Shown here piece by piece: positions 45,356 through 54,808 of a stretch of 64,000 bases of DNA. The stretch's first letter is position 1, and each line of letters opens with the position of its first letter. Position numbers and translations under genes: made by a program. The notes under the pieces were generated by a model. That model made no database searches, was not told the DNA's origin, and was given only the letters and a program-made list of their open reading frames with translations. The DNA is from Lacrimispora saccharolytica (lineage in GTDB: Bacteria; Bacillota; Clostridia; Lachnospirales; Lachnospiraceae): positions 62,001 through 126,000 of the forward strand of contig JADYUL010000003.1 of NCBI GenBank assembly GCA_021531795.1, in the 5' to 3' direction.

Positions 45356-46249
45356 ATGAGGTACAAAGCGAATGCAAAGATTAATCTCTCTTTGGATGTA
45401 ACAGGTGTAAGAGAGAATGGCTATCATGATGTTAGAATGATTATGCAGTCGGTAAATCTGTGTGATTATCTTGATTTTGAGGTAAATAACAGTGGTAAGA
45501 TTGAACTATTCTGTTCAAACCCCGAAATAGAGTGCGGTAAGAGCAATCTTATATACAAAGCGGCAGACAAACTAATTAATAAGGCTGTAACAGAGAAGGG
45601 ACTAGATAAAAATACAGGTGTTACAATATGCCTGGAAAAGAATATCCCCATCGCTGCGGGGCTTGCAGGAGGCAGCACAGATGCTGCAGCGACTCTGGTT
45701 GGACTTAATGAAATACTCGGCCTTGGATATTCGGTCAGTGATCTTAAAGACCTGGGAGTTACTCTGGGAGCAGATATACCCTTCTGCATTGTGGGAGGAA
45801 CTTATCTCTCAGAGGGTATCGGTGAGGTTCTGACAAGGATAAAGGATGCACCGGATTGCTTTGTTGTTCTGGTTAAGCCGGATATCAATGTGTCAACCAA
45901 GTTTGTCTACGATAATCTGATACTTAATGAAGAAACAATTCATCCAGATGTTGATGCCATGCTTAATTCAATTGAGTCCGGCAGTATAGCTCGAGTAGCC
46001 GACTGTCTTGATAACCTGCTTGCTACGGTTACTGAGAAGGAATATCCGGTTATAGTTGAAATAAAGAGCATCCTCAAGGAGAATGATGCAATAAATGCAA
46101 TAATGAGTGGAAGCGGTCCTACGGTATTCGGTTTGTTCGATGACGAAGATAAAGCAACAAAAGCGCTGGATATACTCAGGAAAAAGGTGGATTTTAAGCA
46201 GGGCTTTGTTACAACCTTTGCCAAATATGGTATTAAGGGTATAAAATAG
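45356..46249 (+). CDS. ispE: 4-diphosphocytidyl-2-C-methyl-D-erythritol kinase
   Basis: GHMP kinase of the MEP isoprenoid pathway. The 297 aa start at ATG 45356 (SD GGAGTGG), giving the typical beginning YKANAKINLSLDV. The ATP loop is IPIAAGLAGGSTDAAATL (about 85-102), and SGSGPTVFGLF is near the C-terminus. The frame stays open upstream to 45281, but that part does not look like the family. The gap after pyrD is 75 bases and featureless. Confidence 0.95.
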   Translation: MRYKANAKINLSLDVTGVRENGYHDVRMIMQSVNLCDYLDFEVNNSGKIELFCSNPEIECGKSNLIYKAADKLINKAVTEKGLDKNTGVTICLEKNIPIAAGLAGGSTDAAATLVGLNEILGLGYSVSDLKDLGVTLGADIPFCIVGGTYLSEGIGEVLTRIKDAPDCFVVLVKPDINVSTKFVYDNLILNEETIHPDVDAMLNSIESGSIARVADCLDNLLATVTEKEYPVIVEIKSILKENDAINAIMSGSGPTVFGLFDDEDKATKALDILRKKVDFKQGFVTTFAKYGIKGIK

Positions 46250-46295
46250 TAATAATAAGTATTTGTTAGTGAATGTGTATTCTTAAGGTGAGCCA

Positions 46296-46976
46296 ATGAA
46301 CGAGTTCGGTTTTGACAATATGGATGCTCTTTTGCCGCTTAGGGATGTTGTGTTCAAGACTCTGAGGCAGGCAATACTTACAGGCGAGCTTAAACCGGGT
46401 GAAAGACTTATGGAGATCAAGCTTGCCAACAAGCTTGGTGTATCCAGAACGCCTATCAGAGAGGCTATCAGACAGTTAGAGTTAGACGGCCTTGTTATTA
46501 TGGTGCCCAGAAAAGGGGCGCAGGTTGCACATATCACAGAGAAGAGCATGTCGGATGTTATGGAGGTAAGACTTGCACTTGATGAACTTACAGCTTCATT
46601 AGCCTGTGCAAGAATATCTGACGAGGATAAGGAGATGCTTGTAAAGGCATGTCACGACTTCGAGGATGCAGTAGGAAGTGCAGACTTAAGAAAGATCGCA
46701 TCTGCCGATGTTGAATTCCATGACATTATCCTTAAGGCGGCCAATAATCTGAGATTGTCACAGATTGTCAACAATCTTGCTGAGCAGATGTACAGATACA
46801 GATTTGAATACATCAAGGATTCGACCAGGTGGTCATGTCTTATTGCAGAACACAGAATGATAACAGACGCTATTCTTAAAGGCGATTCTGAACTTGCAGT
46901 GAATGCAATTCATGTTCATATCAAGAATCAGGAAAATTCAATACTCCGTACGATTAGAAAAGAGAAGCAGGAGTAA
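46296..46976 (+). CDS. GntR/FadR-family transcription regulator
   Basis: A 226-aa DNA-binding regulator. The N-terminal winged helix (about 12-75) includes AILTGELKPGERLMEIKLA and GVSRTPIREAIRQLELDGL; the C-terminal FCD helical domain (about 85-215) carries the metal/ligand residues in VEFHDIIL and AEHRMITDAI. Ligand unknown. Followed 17 bases later by a DUF1934 gene. Confidence 0.9.
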   Translation: MNEFGFDNMDALLPLRDVVFKTLRQAILTGELKPGERLMEIKLANKLGVSRTPIREAIRQLELDGLVIMVPRKGAQVAHITEKSMSDVMEVRLALDELTASLACARISDEDKEMLVKACHDFEDAVGSADLRKIASADVEFHDIILKAANNLRLSQIVNNLAEQMYRYRFEYIKDSTRWSCLIAEHRMITDAILKGDSELAVNAIHVHIKNQENSILRTIRKEKQE

Positions 46977-46993
46977 ATACGGGAGGTAGTCCG

Positions 46994-47416
46994 TTGGAAA
47001 AGGAAGTGTTGATCACCATTAATGGTACACATACGGACCCAGATAATATCACCGATACTGTATCGCTTAAGGTTTTGGGACAGTATTTTGTAAGAGGAGA
47101 GTTCACTTATCTTATTTATGAGGAGAAGGTTGACGAAAGCGATGGAATCATAAAGAGTATGATCAAGCTTCACGATGATTGCGCAGTCGTTACTAAACGG
47201 GGAGCAGTAGATTCCTCAATGGTGTATAAGTTGGGTGAGGATACCTTTAACCACTATGCTACGCCCTATGGAGTCCTTAAGATGGATATTCATACCGATG
47301 AGATAATGATTATTGAGACTGAGGACAGGATAGATATTACAATAGAATACTACATGGCCACCAAGGGAAGCAGGATAACCACCTGCAGCATGGAAATAGT
47401 GGTAACACCTCTTTAA
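46994..47416 (+). CDS. DUF1934 beta-barrel protein
   Basis: A 140-aa protein of the DUF1934/YwiB family, predicted to form a small calycin-like barrel (EVLITINGTHTD; KGSRITTCSMEIVV at the end). Function unknown. The start is TTG 46994 with GGGAGGT at 46981. A strong terminator follows, so it probably shares a transcript with the GntR gene. Confidence 0.8.
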   Translation: MEKEVLITINGTHTDPDNITDTVSLKVLGQYFVRGEFTYLIYEEKVDESDGIIKSMIKLHDDCAVVTKRGAVDSSMVYKLGEDTFNHYATPYGVLKMDIHTDEIMIIETEDRIDITIEYYMATKGSRITTCSMEIVVTPL

Positions 47417-47419
47417 ACT

Positions 47420-47465
47420 TAAGTTGCAAAAGAATCTGCCGATAGATATATTGCAACTTATTTTT
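47420..47465 (+). terminator. Terminator after DUF1934 gene
   Basis: Perfect 10-bp stem TAAGTTGCAA (47420-47429) with TTGCAACTTA (47451-47460) followed by TTTTT. Confidence 0.88.
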
Positions 47466-47483
47466 ATTTAAGGAGGTAATTAT

Positions 47484-48545
47484 TTGAAGATCAATTCCTA
47501 TTCAATAGGAATGGAGTCCGAGAGAACCTACAGTTCTTATGAGACAAGGAAGTTAAACATCAGCGCAGTAAAGATTAACAGCAATGCGCTGAAGGGTATG
47601 ACAGATGATGGTGATACGTTCAAGAACCTGTCATGGAACCTCAAGGAGGACGATGAGGCGTCAGCTATAAGGCAGAGACGCACATCCCCCATCACCCACG
47701 TGGATGACAGAGAAGTTAACAGGGTAAGGAACAGCTTCATACAGCATTTGTGGCAGATGTTCTTCGGTAAGGAGAAAGCAGACGAGCTCAGGGAGTATAT
47801 GGACGGGGAGACAGGCAATTACGGTATGACCAGTTCGGAGATGAACGTATACAACCTGCAGCCAAGACCGGCCAACATGCTGGTGCTCAGCGGAAGCTTT
47901 GAGACCTACTATGAAGAGAATCAGTCCATGAACTTTCATACGGGAGGCTATGTGCAGTGTGAGGATGGAAGAACCATTGATTTCGGACTGGATGTTGAGA
48001 TGACCGCATCCTTTACAAAGTACTACAAAGAAGAGGGAATCGGTATTCAGGCGATGTGTGACCCTCTGGTACTTAACTTTGAAGGTAATGTGGCAGGGCT
48101 TTCTGACATGAAGTTTAAGTTTGACTTAGACTGTGACGGAACAGAGGACGAGATATCTACCTTGGCAAGCGGTAACGGTTTTTTGGCCCTTGACCTTAAC
48201 AATGACGGCAGGATTAACGACGGAAGCGAGCTTTTCGGGAGCAAGTCCGGTGACGGCTTCGCAGATCTAAGTCAGTATGACGAAGACGGTAACGGCTTCA
48301 TAGATGAGAACGACAGCGTTTTTGACAGGTTAAAGATATGGATTAAGGATGAAAATGGCGAGGATGCACTCTTCAACCTTAAGGAGAAGAATGTTGGAGC
48401 TATTTACCTTGGTAATGTTAACACGGATTTCGTTATGCGAGGCATGGAGGGCGATGTAAACGGCGCTCTGAGACGAAGCGGTGCTTTCCTGTATGAGGAC
48501 GGCAGCGGCGCGGGCGTGATCAGTCATCTGGATATTGCCAATTAA
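47484..48545 (+). CDS. Uncharacterised protein with EF-hand-like calcium loops
   Basis: A 353-aa protein without a signal peptide or membrane helix. The start is TTG 47484 with a perfect AGGAGG. The N-terminal third is polar and looks disordered. Residues about 230-290 hold Asp/Asn-rich loops of calcium-binding type: DLNNDGRINDGSELFG (about 237-252) and QYDEDGNGFIDENDSVFDRL (about 263-282), a layout seen in large surface or hemolysin-like proteins. Calcium binding is plausible; the biological role and how it would leave the cell, if it does, are unknown. A terminator follows. Confidence 0.65.
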   Translation: MKINSYSIGMESERTYSSYETRKLNISAVKINSNALKGMTDDGDTFKNLSWNLKEDDEASAIRQRRTSPITHVDDREVNRVRNSFIQHLWQMFFGKEKADELREYMDGETGNYGMTSSEMNVYNLQPRPANMLVLSGSFETYYEENQSMNFHTGGYVQCEDGRTIDFGLDVEMTASFTKYYKEEGIGIQAMCDPLVLNFEGNVAGLSDMKFKFDLDCDGTEDEISTLASGNGFLALDLNNDGRINDGSELFGSKSGDGFADLSQYDEDGNGFIDENDSVFDRLKIWIKDENGEDALFNLKEKNVGAIYLGNVNTDFVMRGMEGDVNGALRRSGAFLYEDGSGAGVISHLDIAN

Positions 48546-48557
48546 TTATAGAAAAAT

Positions 48558-48590
48558 GGGGAACGGAGAGTTTTCTCTGTCCCCTTTTTT
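48558..48590 (+). terminator. Terminator after the EF-hand-like gene
   Basis: GGGGA (48558-48562) pairs with TCCCC (48580-48584), with an inner AGAG/CTCT helix (67-70/75-78), then six T (48585-48590). Confidence 0.8.
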
Positions 48591-48591
48591 A

Positions 48592-48620
48592 TTGCTCAAA
48601 CGACTATATCTTGCTATAAT
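48592..48620 (+). promoter_or_regulatory. Promoter of the small membrane-protein gene
   Basis: TTGCTC (48592-48597), a 17-base spacer and a perfect TATAAT (48615-48620), 31 bases before the GTG start. Confidence 0.75.
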
Positions 48621-48651
48621 ATGTAGGAATTTATTAAGAGGAGGATACATC

Positions 48652-49125
48652 GTGAGTACAGGATGGATTGTAACAATAGTAATACTTGTAGTATTGGTTG
48701 CTCTTATTATTGGATTATATTTTTTGGGTAAGAGAGCGGAGAAGCGTCAGGCTGAGCAGAAGGAACAGATGGAGGCTGTTAAGCAGACCGTTTCGATGCT
48801 TGTGATTGATAAGAAGAAGATGAAGATTAAGGATGCGGGACTTCCTTCGGTTGTGCTTGAGAATACACCTAAGCTTATGCGTGGCTCCAAGCTTCCGATT
48901 GTTAAGGCTAAGATTGGCCCGCAGGTAATGTCACTTGTATGTGATGCCGCAATATTTGACCAGCTTCCGGTTAAGAAAGAGGTCAAGGCTACAGTGAGCG
49001 GTATCTATATCACCGGCTTTAAGGGCTTACATGGTAAAATCGAGACAACTCCGGTTAAGAAGAGTCGTTTCAAGAAGATGGTTGAGAATCTTCAGGAGAA
49101 GGCAGGAGCCAAGCCGGTTAAATAA
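48652..49125 (+). CDS. Uncharacterised single-pass membrane protein
   Basis: 157 aa from the GTG at 48652 (AGGAGG in front); the longer frame from 48535 would overlap the promoter and terminator. One N-terminal membrane helix (about 4-24, [20 protein letters not shown]), then a charged helix (25-48) and a basic soluble domain with [20 protein letters not shown] and [15 protein letters not shown], ending in a lysine-rich tail. I do not recognise the family. Its own promoter and position before asnS say little about its role. Confidence 0.65.
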   Translation: MSTGWIVTIVILVVLVALIIGLYFLGKRAEKRQAEQKEQMEAVKQTVSMLVIDKKKMKIKDAGLPSVVLENTPKLMRGSKLPIVKAKIGPQVMSLVCDAAIFDQLPVKKEVKATVSGIYITGFKGLHGKIETTPVKKSRFKKMVENLQEKAGAKPVK

Positions 49126-49172
49126 CAGATGTAATTAAGGGGCTGATCCCTGACATAACGAGGAGAAATATT

Positions 49173-50564
49173 ATGGAACTGACAAACATCAAGCAGTTAT
49201 TCCGCGAGCAGACCTCATTTGCAGACAAAGAGGTAACTATCGGCGGATGGCTAAGAAGCAACAGAGATTCCAAGACCTTTGGATTTCTTACGGTGAATGA
49301 CGGCTCGTTCTTTGAGTCATTACAGGTTGTTTATTCAGACAATCTGGAGAACTTCCAGGCTATTACCAAGCTTAACGTCGGCGCAGCCGTAATCTGCACG
49401 GGTACGATTGTTGCAACACCCAATGCCAAGCAGCCATTTGAGATGCAGGCTAAGGTGGTTGAGATAGAAGGAGAATCAACAGCTGATTATCCGCTTCAGA
49501 AGAAACGTCACAGCTTCGAGTATCTCCGTACAATTACTCACCTTCGTCCAAGAACCAATACCTTTGAGGCAGTGTTCAGAGTGAGAAGCGTTGCTGCATA
49601 TGCCATTCATAAATTCTTCCAGGAGAGGGATTTTGTATATGTACACACACCCATCATCACAGGTAGTGACTGTGAGGGTGCAGGAGAGATGTTCCAGGTA
49701 ACAACTCTCGATATGAACAATCTTCCGCTTACAGAGGACGGACAGGTAGACTACAGCAAGGATTTCTATGGTCATTCGACAAATCTTACCGTATCAGGAC
49801 AGCTTAATGTTGAGACCTTTGCCTTTGCCTTCAAGAATGTATATACCTTTGGTCCTACCTTCAGAGCAGAGAATTCCAACACAACAAGACATGCTGCAGA
49901 ATTCTGGATGATAGAGCCCGAGATATGCTTCGCAGATCTTCAGGATGATATGGTGCTTGCTGAAAGTATGCTTAAGTATGTAATCAGATACGTGCTTGAC
50001 AACTGTCCTGAGGAGATGAATTTCTTCAACAGCTTTGTAGACAAGGGCCTTATTGAGAGGCTTGAGCATGTGGCAAGCTCAGACTTTGGCCGCGTAACCT
50101 ATACAGATGCCATTAAGATCTTAGAGAAGCACAATGATGAATTTGATTACAAGGTATATTGGGGCTGCGATCTTCAGACAGAGCATGAGAGATATCTAAC
50201 AGAGAAGGAATTCAAGAAGCCTGTATTCGTTACAGACTATCCTAAGGAGATTAAGGCCTTCTATATGAAGCTTAATGAGGATGGCAAGACTGTTGCCGCC
50301 TGTGACTGTCTGGTTCCGGGAATAGGAGAGATTATCGGAGGTTCTCAGAGAGAGGATAGCCTTGAACTCTTAGAGAAGAGAATGGATGAGTGCGGTCTTA
50401 ATAAGGAAGATTACGGCTTCTATTTAGACTTGAGAAAATATGGTTCGGCAAGGCATGCGGGCTTCGGACTCGGATTTGAGAGGTGCATTATGTACCTCAC
50501 AGGAATGAGCAACATCCGTGACGTACTTCCGTTCCCAAGAACAGTAGGAAACTGCGATCTGTAA
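49173..50564 (+). CDS. asnS: Asparaginyl-tRNA synthetase
   Basis: Class II synthetase charging tRNA-Asn. The 463 aa have the N-terminal OB fold ([19 protein letters not shown]), motif 2 [20 protein letters not shown] (about 225-245) and motif 3 [15 protein letters not shown] near the C-terminus (about 430-444). The [11 protein letters not shown] pattern indicates AsnRS rather than AspRS. No T-box leader in the 47-base gap. Confidence 0.97.
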   Translation: MELTNIKQLFREQTSFADKEVTIGGWLRSNRDSKTFGFLTVNDGSFFESLQVVYSDNLENFQAITKLNVGAAVICTGTIVATPNAKQPFEMQAKVVEIEGESTADYPLQKKRHSFEYLRTITHLRPRTNTFEAVFRVRSVAAYAIHKFFQERDFVYVHTPIITGSDCEGAGEMFQVTTLDMNNLPLTEDGQVDYSKDFYGHSTNLTVSGQLNVETFAFAFKNVYTFGPTFRAENSNTTRHAAEFWMIEPEICFADLQDDMVLAESMLKYVIRYVLDNCPEEMNFFNSFVDKGLIERLEHVASSDFGRVTYTDAIKILEKHNDEFDYKVYWGCDLQTEHERYLTEKEFKKPVFVTDYPKEIKAFYMKLNEDGKTVAACDCLVPGIGEIIGGSQREDSLELLEKRMDECGLNKEDYGFYLDLRKYGSARHAGFGLGFERCIMYLTGMSNIRDVLPFPRTVGNCDL

Positions 50565-50602
50565 GTAAGGGGCGGTTTTCCCCAAAAAGGAATGTCTGAT
50601 TA

Positions 50603-51772
50603 GTGATGACAAAGAGAATAATCGCTACAATAACAAGTGTTATACTGATACTGTCCGTGCCTATGACGGTTAATGCAACGAAGATAAGCGACATTAAGGC
50701 CGAGAGAGACAAGACACAGCAGGAGTTGAATCAGGCGAACTCGACGCTAAGTAACCTCAAGGAGGAGCGAGAGGGTATTGAGGAGGAAATCAATACTCTG
50801 GACGAGGAACTGATGGAGGTTATGGCCTCTATCTCGATGGTCGAGGATGAGATTGTCGAGTTGGAGGGTCAGATTGAGGAGACCGAAGAGGACCTCAAGG
50901 AGGCTATTGCTGACGAGGAAGCTCAGTATGAGGCTATGAAGAAGCGTATCCAGTATATGTACGAGAAGGGCGATTATTCCTATTTGGAGCTTCTGCTGGA
51001 GTGCAAGAACATGTCGGACCTGGTATCGAAGTCCGAATATGTGGAGGAGCTCTATGAATATGACCGCAAGATGCTGATCAAGTATCAGGAAGCCAGGCAG
51101 TTAGTGGAGGATACTAAAGAGAAACTTCTCATGGAACAGGAGGAACTTGAGGTATCCAAGCATGAGCTTGACGAGGAGAAGGCGGGACTGGATGAACTGT
51201 TAGAGGAGAAGAAGGCTGAGGCGAGTGATTATGACGCTGAGATAGCCAAGGTTAAGCAGGCTGCGACCCTCTTCAAGGCCAAGATTAAGCAGCAGAATGC
51301 TCAGATCAAGAAGCTTGAGGAAGAGGAAGCCAAGAAGGCAGCGGAGGAAGCAGCCAAGGCATCTGCAGGTAAGAGCAATTCTTCAAACGTTGATTCTTCA
51401 TCAATAATAAGTGGCGCGAGCGGAAGTGCCAAGGGTAAGGATATAGCCAACTTTGCCTGCAGATATGTGGGTAATCCGTATGTAGCGGGCGGAACCTCGC
51501 TGACTAACGGAGCAGATTGCTCAGGCTTTACCTTTGCGATATATAAGGAGTTTGGAATAAGCCTACCCAGAACATCAACGGCGCAGAGAGGCGCAGGCAG
51601 GGAGGTGTCGCTTTCGGATGCTCAGCCGGGTGACATTGTCTGCTATGCGGGTCATGTAGCCATATATATCGGCGGCGGCAGGATAGTGCATGCCAGCACA
51701 CCAAGCACCGGAATCAAATACGGCAATGTAAACTACAAGCCAGTCATCACGGTTCGAAGAATCGTAGATTAA
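50603..51772 (+). CDS. Secreted coiled-coil protein with NlpC/P60 endopeptidase domain
   Basis: Probable exported gamma-D-Glu-diamino-acid endopeptidase. The 389 aa start at GTG 50603 (or ATG 50606), with a signal peptide ending near VNATK (about 25), a long coiled coil (25-240), an Ala/Ser/Asn-rich linker (250-275) and the NlpC/P60 domain (about 280-389): ADCSGFTFAIYKEFG (catalytic Cys about 305) and GHVAIYIGGGRIVHAS (catalytic His). The coiled coil resembles PcsB/CwlO types and is paralogous to that of the SleB protein at 7268. Confidence 0.9.
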   Translation: MMTKRIIATITSVILILSVPMTVNATKISDIKAERDKTQQELNQANSTLSNLKEEREGIEEEINTLDEELMEVMASISMVEDEIVELEGQIEETEEDLKEAIADEEAQYEAMKKRIQYMYEKGDYSYLELLLECKNMSDLVSKSEYVEELYEYDRKMLIKYQEARQLVEDTKEKLLMEQEELEVSKHELDEEKAGLDELLEEKKAEASDYDAEIAKVKQAATLFKAKIKQQNAQIKKLEEEEAKKAAEEAAKASAGKSNSSNVDSSSIISGASGSAKGKDIANFACRYVGNPYVAGGTSLTNGADCSGFTFAIYKEFGISLPRTSTAQRGAGREVSLSDAQPGDIVCYAGHVAIYIGGGRIVHASTPSTGIKYGNVNYKPVITVRRIVD

Positions 51773-51793
51773 TACATACATATAAGGAGACAT

Positions 51794-53428
51794 ATGGACA
51801 AGGAAAAGGTAATAGTACTGGATTTTGGCGGACAGTATAATCAGCTTGTAGCCAGACGAGTACGTGAGTGCAATGTATATTGCGAGATATACTCATACAG
51901 GACGGATTTAGACACAATCAAAGCGATGAATCCCAAGGGAATCATTTTAACAGGTGGTCCCAACAGTGTATATGAGGAGGGTGCTCCAAGCTATAGCCGC
52001 GAGCTATTCGAAATGGGTATTCCGGTTCTCGGATTATGTTACGGCGCACAGCTTATGCAACATGTTCTTGGAGGCACTGTGGAAAAAGCGCCCGTTAGGG
52101 AATATGGCAAGACAGAGGTTTTCGTCAATACTAAGTCTGAGTTGTTCAAGTCAGTCGGTAAGGCATCAACATCAATTCCGACTCCTGATATTTCGCTTCC
52201 CGAGCACGCAGCTAACAACAGCGCGACCCAGTGCTGGATGAGTCACAATGATTATATCTCCAAGATGGCAGAGGGCTTTATATCGGTCGCACATACCGCA
52301 GACTGTCCCGTTGCCGCAGCAGAGAATAAGGCTCGCAATCTGTACGCTATTCAGTTCCATCCCGAGGTACTGCATACTATCGAAGGAACTAAGATGCTGT
52401 ACAACTTTGTTAGAAATATATGTGGATGCGCAGGTGACTGGAGGATGGATTCCTTCGTTGAGACATCCATTAAGGAGATAAGAGAGAAGGTTGGTAACGG
52501 TAAGGTATTGCTGGCTCTCTCAGGCGGTGTTGATTCGTCTGTCGCAGCAGGACTTTTGTCCAAGGCAATAGGCAAACAGCTTACCTGTGTATTCGTTGAC
52601 CATGGTCTTCTTCGTAAAAATGAGGGTGATGAGGTTGAGGCAATATTCGGACCTAAAGGTGATTTTGACCTAAACTTTATCAGAGTCAATGCAAGCGATC
52701 GGTATTATGCGAAGCTTGCGGGCGTGGAGGAACCGGAAAAAAAGAGAAAGATTATTGGTGAGGAATTCATTAGGGTCTTCGAGGAAGAGGCTAAGAAGAT
52801 TGGAACGGTTGATTTCCTTGCGCAGGGAACCATATATCCTGATGTTGTTGAGTCGGGGCTTGGCGGTGAGTCGGCAGTAATTAAGTCTCACCACAACGTA
52901 GGCGGACTTCCGGACTATGTTGATTTTAAGGAGATAATAGAGCCACTCCGCAACCTCTTCAAGGATGAGGTAAGACAGGCAGGACTTGAGCTTGGATTAC
53001 CCAGAGAACTTGTATTCCGTCAGCCTTTCCCAGGACCGGGACTGGGAATAAGAATAATAGGAGAGGTTACTGCAGCCAAGGTTAGCATAGTACAGGATGC
53101 TGACTACATTTTCCGAGAAGAGGTTGACAGGGCAGCAGCCGAGTATGAGAATGAACACGGTGAGGCACCTTCATGGATGCCTAACCAATATTTCGCAGCC
53201 CTTTCCAATATGCGCTCCGTAGGCGTTATGGGTGATGAGAGAACCTACGACTATGCTGTAGTACTTCGAGCAGTCAGAACCATTGATTTCATGACGGCCG
53301 AGTCAGCCAACATTCCTTATGATGTTCTGCAGACTGTAATGAACAGAATCATCAAGGAGGTTCGAGGAGTAAATCGCACGTTGGTTGACATAACATCTAA
53401 ACCACCCGGAACGATAGAACTGGAATAA
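51794..53428 (+). CDS. guaA: GMP synthase (glutamine-hydrolysing)
   Basis: Converts XMP to GMP. 544 aa: class I glutaminase domain with [15 protein letters not shown] (catalytic Cys about 78) and FHPEVLHT, a PP-loop ATP domain [15 protein letters not shown] (about 237-251) and the C-terminal dimer domain. It is longer than the usual ~515-525, with an extra loop around [20 protein letters not shown] in the glutaminase part. The C-terminus reads PPGTIELE, where GTIEWE is usual. guaA 3' ends are a known landing spot for genomic islands, and a mobile element starts 70 bases downstream. Confidence 0.97.
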   Translation: MDKEKVIVLDFGGQYNQLVARRVRECNVYCEIYSYRTDLDTIKAMNPKGIILTGGPNSVYEEGAPSYSRELFEMGIPVLGLCYGAQLMQHVLGGTVEKAPVREYGKTEVFVNTKSELFKSVGKASTSIPTPDISLPEHAANNSATQCWMSHNDYISKMAEGFISVAHTADCPVAAAENKARNLYAIQFHPEVLHTIEGTKMLYNFVRNICGCAGDWRMDSFVETSIKEIREKVGNGKVLLALSGGVDSSVAAGLLSKAIGKQLTCVFVDHGLLRKNEGDEVEAIFGPKGDFDLNFIRVNASDRYYAKLAGVEEPEKKRKIIGEEFIRVFEEEAKKIGTVDFLAQGTIYPDVVESGLGGESAVIKSHHNVGGLPDYVDFKEIIEPLRNLFKDEVRQAGLELGLPRELVFRQPFPGPGLGIRIIGEVTAAKVSIVQDADYIFREEVDRAAAEYENEHGEAPSWMPNQYFAALSNMRSVGVMGDERTYDYAVVLRAVRTIDFMTAESANIPYDVLQTVMNRIIKEVRGVNRTLVDITSKPPGTIELE

Positions 53429-53434
53429 AACATC

Positions 53435-53479
53435 AAATCCCTACAAACCGTGATTTTAAGCGGTTTGTAGGGATTTTTT
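53435..53479 (+). terminator. Terminator of guaA
   Basis: A perfect 16-bp stem (53435-53450 with 53461-53476) containing CCCTACAAACCG, followed by a T-run to 53479. Confidence 0.93.
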
Positions 53480-53497
53480 AATTTGCGTTGGGTTCGT

Positions 53498-53511
53498 TTT
53501 GGGTACAAAAA
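53498..53511 (+). repeat. Direct repeat copy 1, candidate attL
   Basis: TTTGGGTACAAAAA, identical to 54116-54129; its first ten bases recur at 62252-62261. It lies between the guaA terminator and the XRE gene. Confidence 0.5.
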
Positions 53512-53519
53512 TTTATTCT

Positions 53520-54092
53520 TTATAAATTTTGCCCGGTGATTTTATCTGGATTCTTAGGATTAAGTCCATAGAAATCCATACGCTCGTCATGAGCCTTCTG
53601 AATTTTAAGGCGGTCAAGCCAAGGTTCAGATTCTGGATAAATATCCATCCAAAGATTAAAGGATTCCTCAGCACGAAGAAGCGCATTTGCTTTCTCAGTG
53701 ACATCTTTTATTTTTTCACATTCTTTTATTTCATTCTGATATTTTTCATATCGTTCAAACCAGGAACGCATCAGGGTTAAGCTGCCAAGGCTTAAGCCAA
53801 CCTGTTCGTTTCCATCATTATCTGTGTATTCAAATAACTCCCCACTATATTGGCGAAATACCTGAAAAAGTCTATGCATGGCTTTTACACCATCAAAATC
53901 AGCTCCTGTAAGTGCTTCGACATTTACATGGAGTGCTGTTGCTATTGCTTCCAATGATTGTTGTTTTGGATTTCTTCTGCCTGATTCATAGGCACGAATG
54001 TAAGCTTCGCTGACACCTACTGCTTCGCCAAGCTGTTTTAATGTAAGACCTCTTTCCTTGCGGATACGCCTGATATTTTCTCCGATTGTCAT
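53520..54092 (-). CDS. XRE-family (Cro/C1-type) regulator of the mobile element
   Basis: 190-aa repressor-like protein. The start is ATG 54092 with AGGAG in front; the frame runs on to 54146, but that part crosses the promoter. The N-terminal HTH (about 2-60) reads IGENIRRIRKERGLTLKQLG then VSEAYIRAYESGRRNPKQQS, very typical of XRE proteins. The C-terminal ~120 aa (helical, WFERYEKYQNEIKECEKI) are not a known peptidase or ligand domain. It is divergent from xis-int, and palindromes in the shared region are its likely operators. Confidence 0.88.
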   Translation of the reverse strand: MTIGENIRRIRKERGLTLKQLGEAVGVSEAYIRAYESGRRNPKQQSLEAIATALHVNVEALTGADFDGVKAMHRLFQVFRQYSGELFEYTDNDGNEQVGLSLGSLTLMRSWFERYEKYQNEIKECEKIKDVTEKANALLRAEESFNLWMDIYPESEPWLDRLKIQKAHDERMDFYGLNPKNPDKITGQNL

Positions 54093-54115
54093 TTGAATGC
54101 TCCTATCGCTGTATA

Positions 54116-54129
54116 TTTGGGTACAAAAA
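54116..54129 (+). repeat. Direct repeat copy 2 (TTTGGGTACAAAAA)
   Basis: Exact 14-base repeat of 53498-53511, lying in the leader of the XRE gene so that the two copies bracket that gene. Could be a second att-like or integrase arm site. Confidence 0.5.
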
Positions 54130-54154
54130 AGGACTATGCGTACCATTTGAGAAA

Positions 54155-54183
54155 ATTATATATCATTTGATACGAAAATGCAA
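54155..54183 (-). promoter_or_regulatory. Promoter of the XRE gene
   Basis: On the minus strand TTGCAT (54183-54178), a 17-base spacer and TATAAT (54160-54155). The spacer contains an operator-like palindrome CGTATC-AAAT-GATATA (54174-54159). Confidence 0.72.
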
Positions 54184-54251
54184 TCAAAAGATATTGACGC
54201 GAATCAAAAGATACGCTAATATACATATTATAAAGCGTATCAAAAGATACG
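54159..54251. promoter_or_regulatory. Operator cluster for the XRE regulator
   Basis: Four sites of the form CGTATC-AAAA-GATACG: O1 54159-54174 (inverted, CGTATCAAATGATATA), O2 54180-54195 (GCAATCAAAAGATATT), O3 54200-54215 (CGAATCAAAAGATACG) and O4 54236-54251 (perfect palindrome). O1 and O3 fall in the spacers of the two divergent promoters. The first three start 20-21 bases apart, two helix turns. Further copies lie at 58489 and 62295. Confidence 0.75.
54194..54222 (+). promoter_or_regulatory. Promoter of the xis-int operon
   Basis: TTGACG (54194-54199), a 17-base spacer filled by operator O3, and TAATAT (54217-54222). O4 lies just downstream of the predicted start of transcription. Confidence 0.72.
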
Positions 54252-54607
54252 GAACGAACAAAGCATAAGGGTATAACACCCGGAGGAGATGAACCTTGAA
54301 AACTGAATGAGACGCAATCGGCTACAGAGGTAAAGAGCGATGCGGATCTCGCGCGATGATGCATTAGCGGAGCGATAAACGAGGAATTCCCAAATAAAGC
54401 AAAGGAAGCTTTAATCGCAATGAAGGCCACAAATGATACTCCTTTCCAGCCACAGCTCGAGCGGTGAAAATCCGTCGCACGCAATGGGGGAAGCTTGGGG
54501 GAACTAATTCTCGGAGATGCTGAACGGATGCATGTGTGATGGAAATCCTGCCGTCAGGCCGGTTGTTGGTAGAAGAACAATAATAAAACGAAGAAAGGAT
54601 AAAAAAT
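54252..54607 (+). ncRNA. Long 5' leader of the xis-int operon, possibly structured, with mini-ORFs
   Basis: About 355 bases of transcribed but gene-free DNA between the promoter and the xis-like gene. Near its start a perfect GGAGGAG (54282-54288) precedes either TTG 54296 (codons M-K-T-E-stop) or ATG 54289 (M-N-L-E-N-stop), so a 4-5 codon leader peptide is possible. The rest is purine-rich, with GC-rich pieces such as GGGGGAAGCTTGGGGG and CTGCCGTCAGGCCGG. A riboswitch or attenuator class was not recognised; the RNA call is inference. Confidence 0.35.
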
Positions 54608-54808
54608 ATGATTGAAAAACTTTATTACACTGCGGATGAAATTGCGCAGATGGTAGGAGTTGGGCGAACCACTTCTTACAAAATGGTTAATCAGATGAAT
54701 GCGGAGCTTCTTAAACAAGGCTTCCTGGTAGTTAAGGGAAAGATTCCCAAAGAATACTTTGATGCAAAGTATTATGGTGGATCACATCCAGTGGAGGTGG
54801 GAGCGTAA
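54608..54808 (+). CDS. Excisionase-like small HTH protein
   Basis: 66 aa; YYTADEIAQMVGVGRTTSYK is a MerR/excisionase-type helix-turn-helix, followed by a basic C-terminus. It directly precedes the integrase, whose ATG overlaps its last base, the usual xis-int layout. It probably bends attachment-site DNA to favour excision. Confidence 0.8.
   Translation: MIEKLYYTADEIAQMVGVGRTTSYKMVNQMNAELLKQGFLVVKGKIPKEYFDAKYYGGSHPVEVGA

Noticed and set aside
49126-49172. T-box leader of asnS
   Set aside because: Only 47 bases between genes, with no structure.
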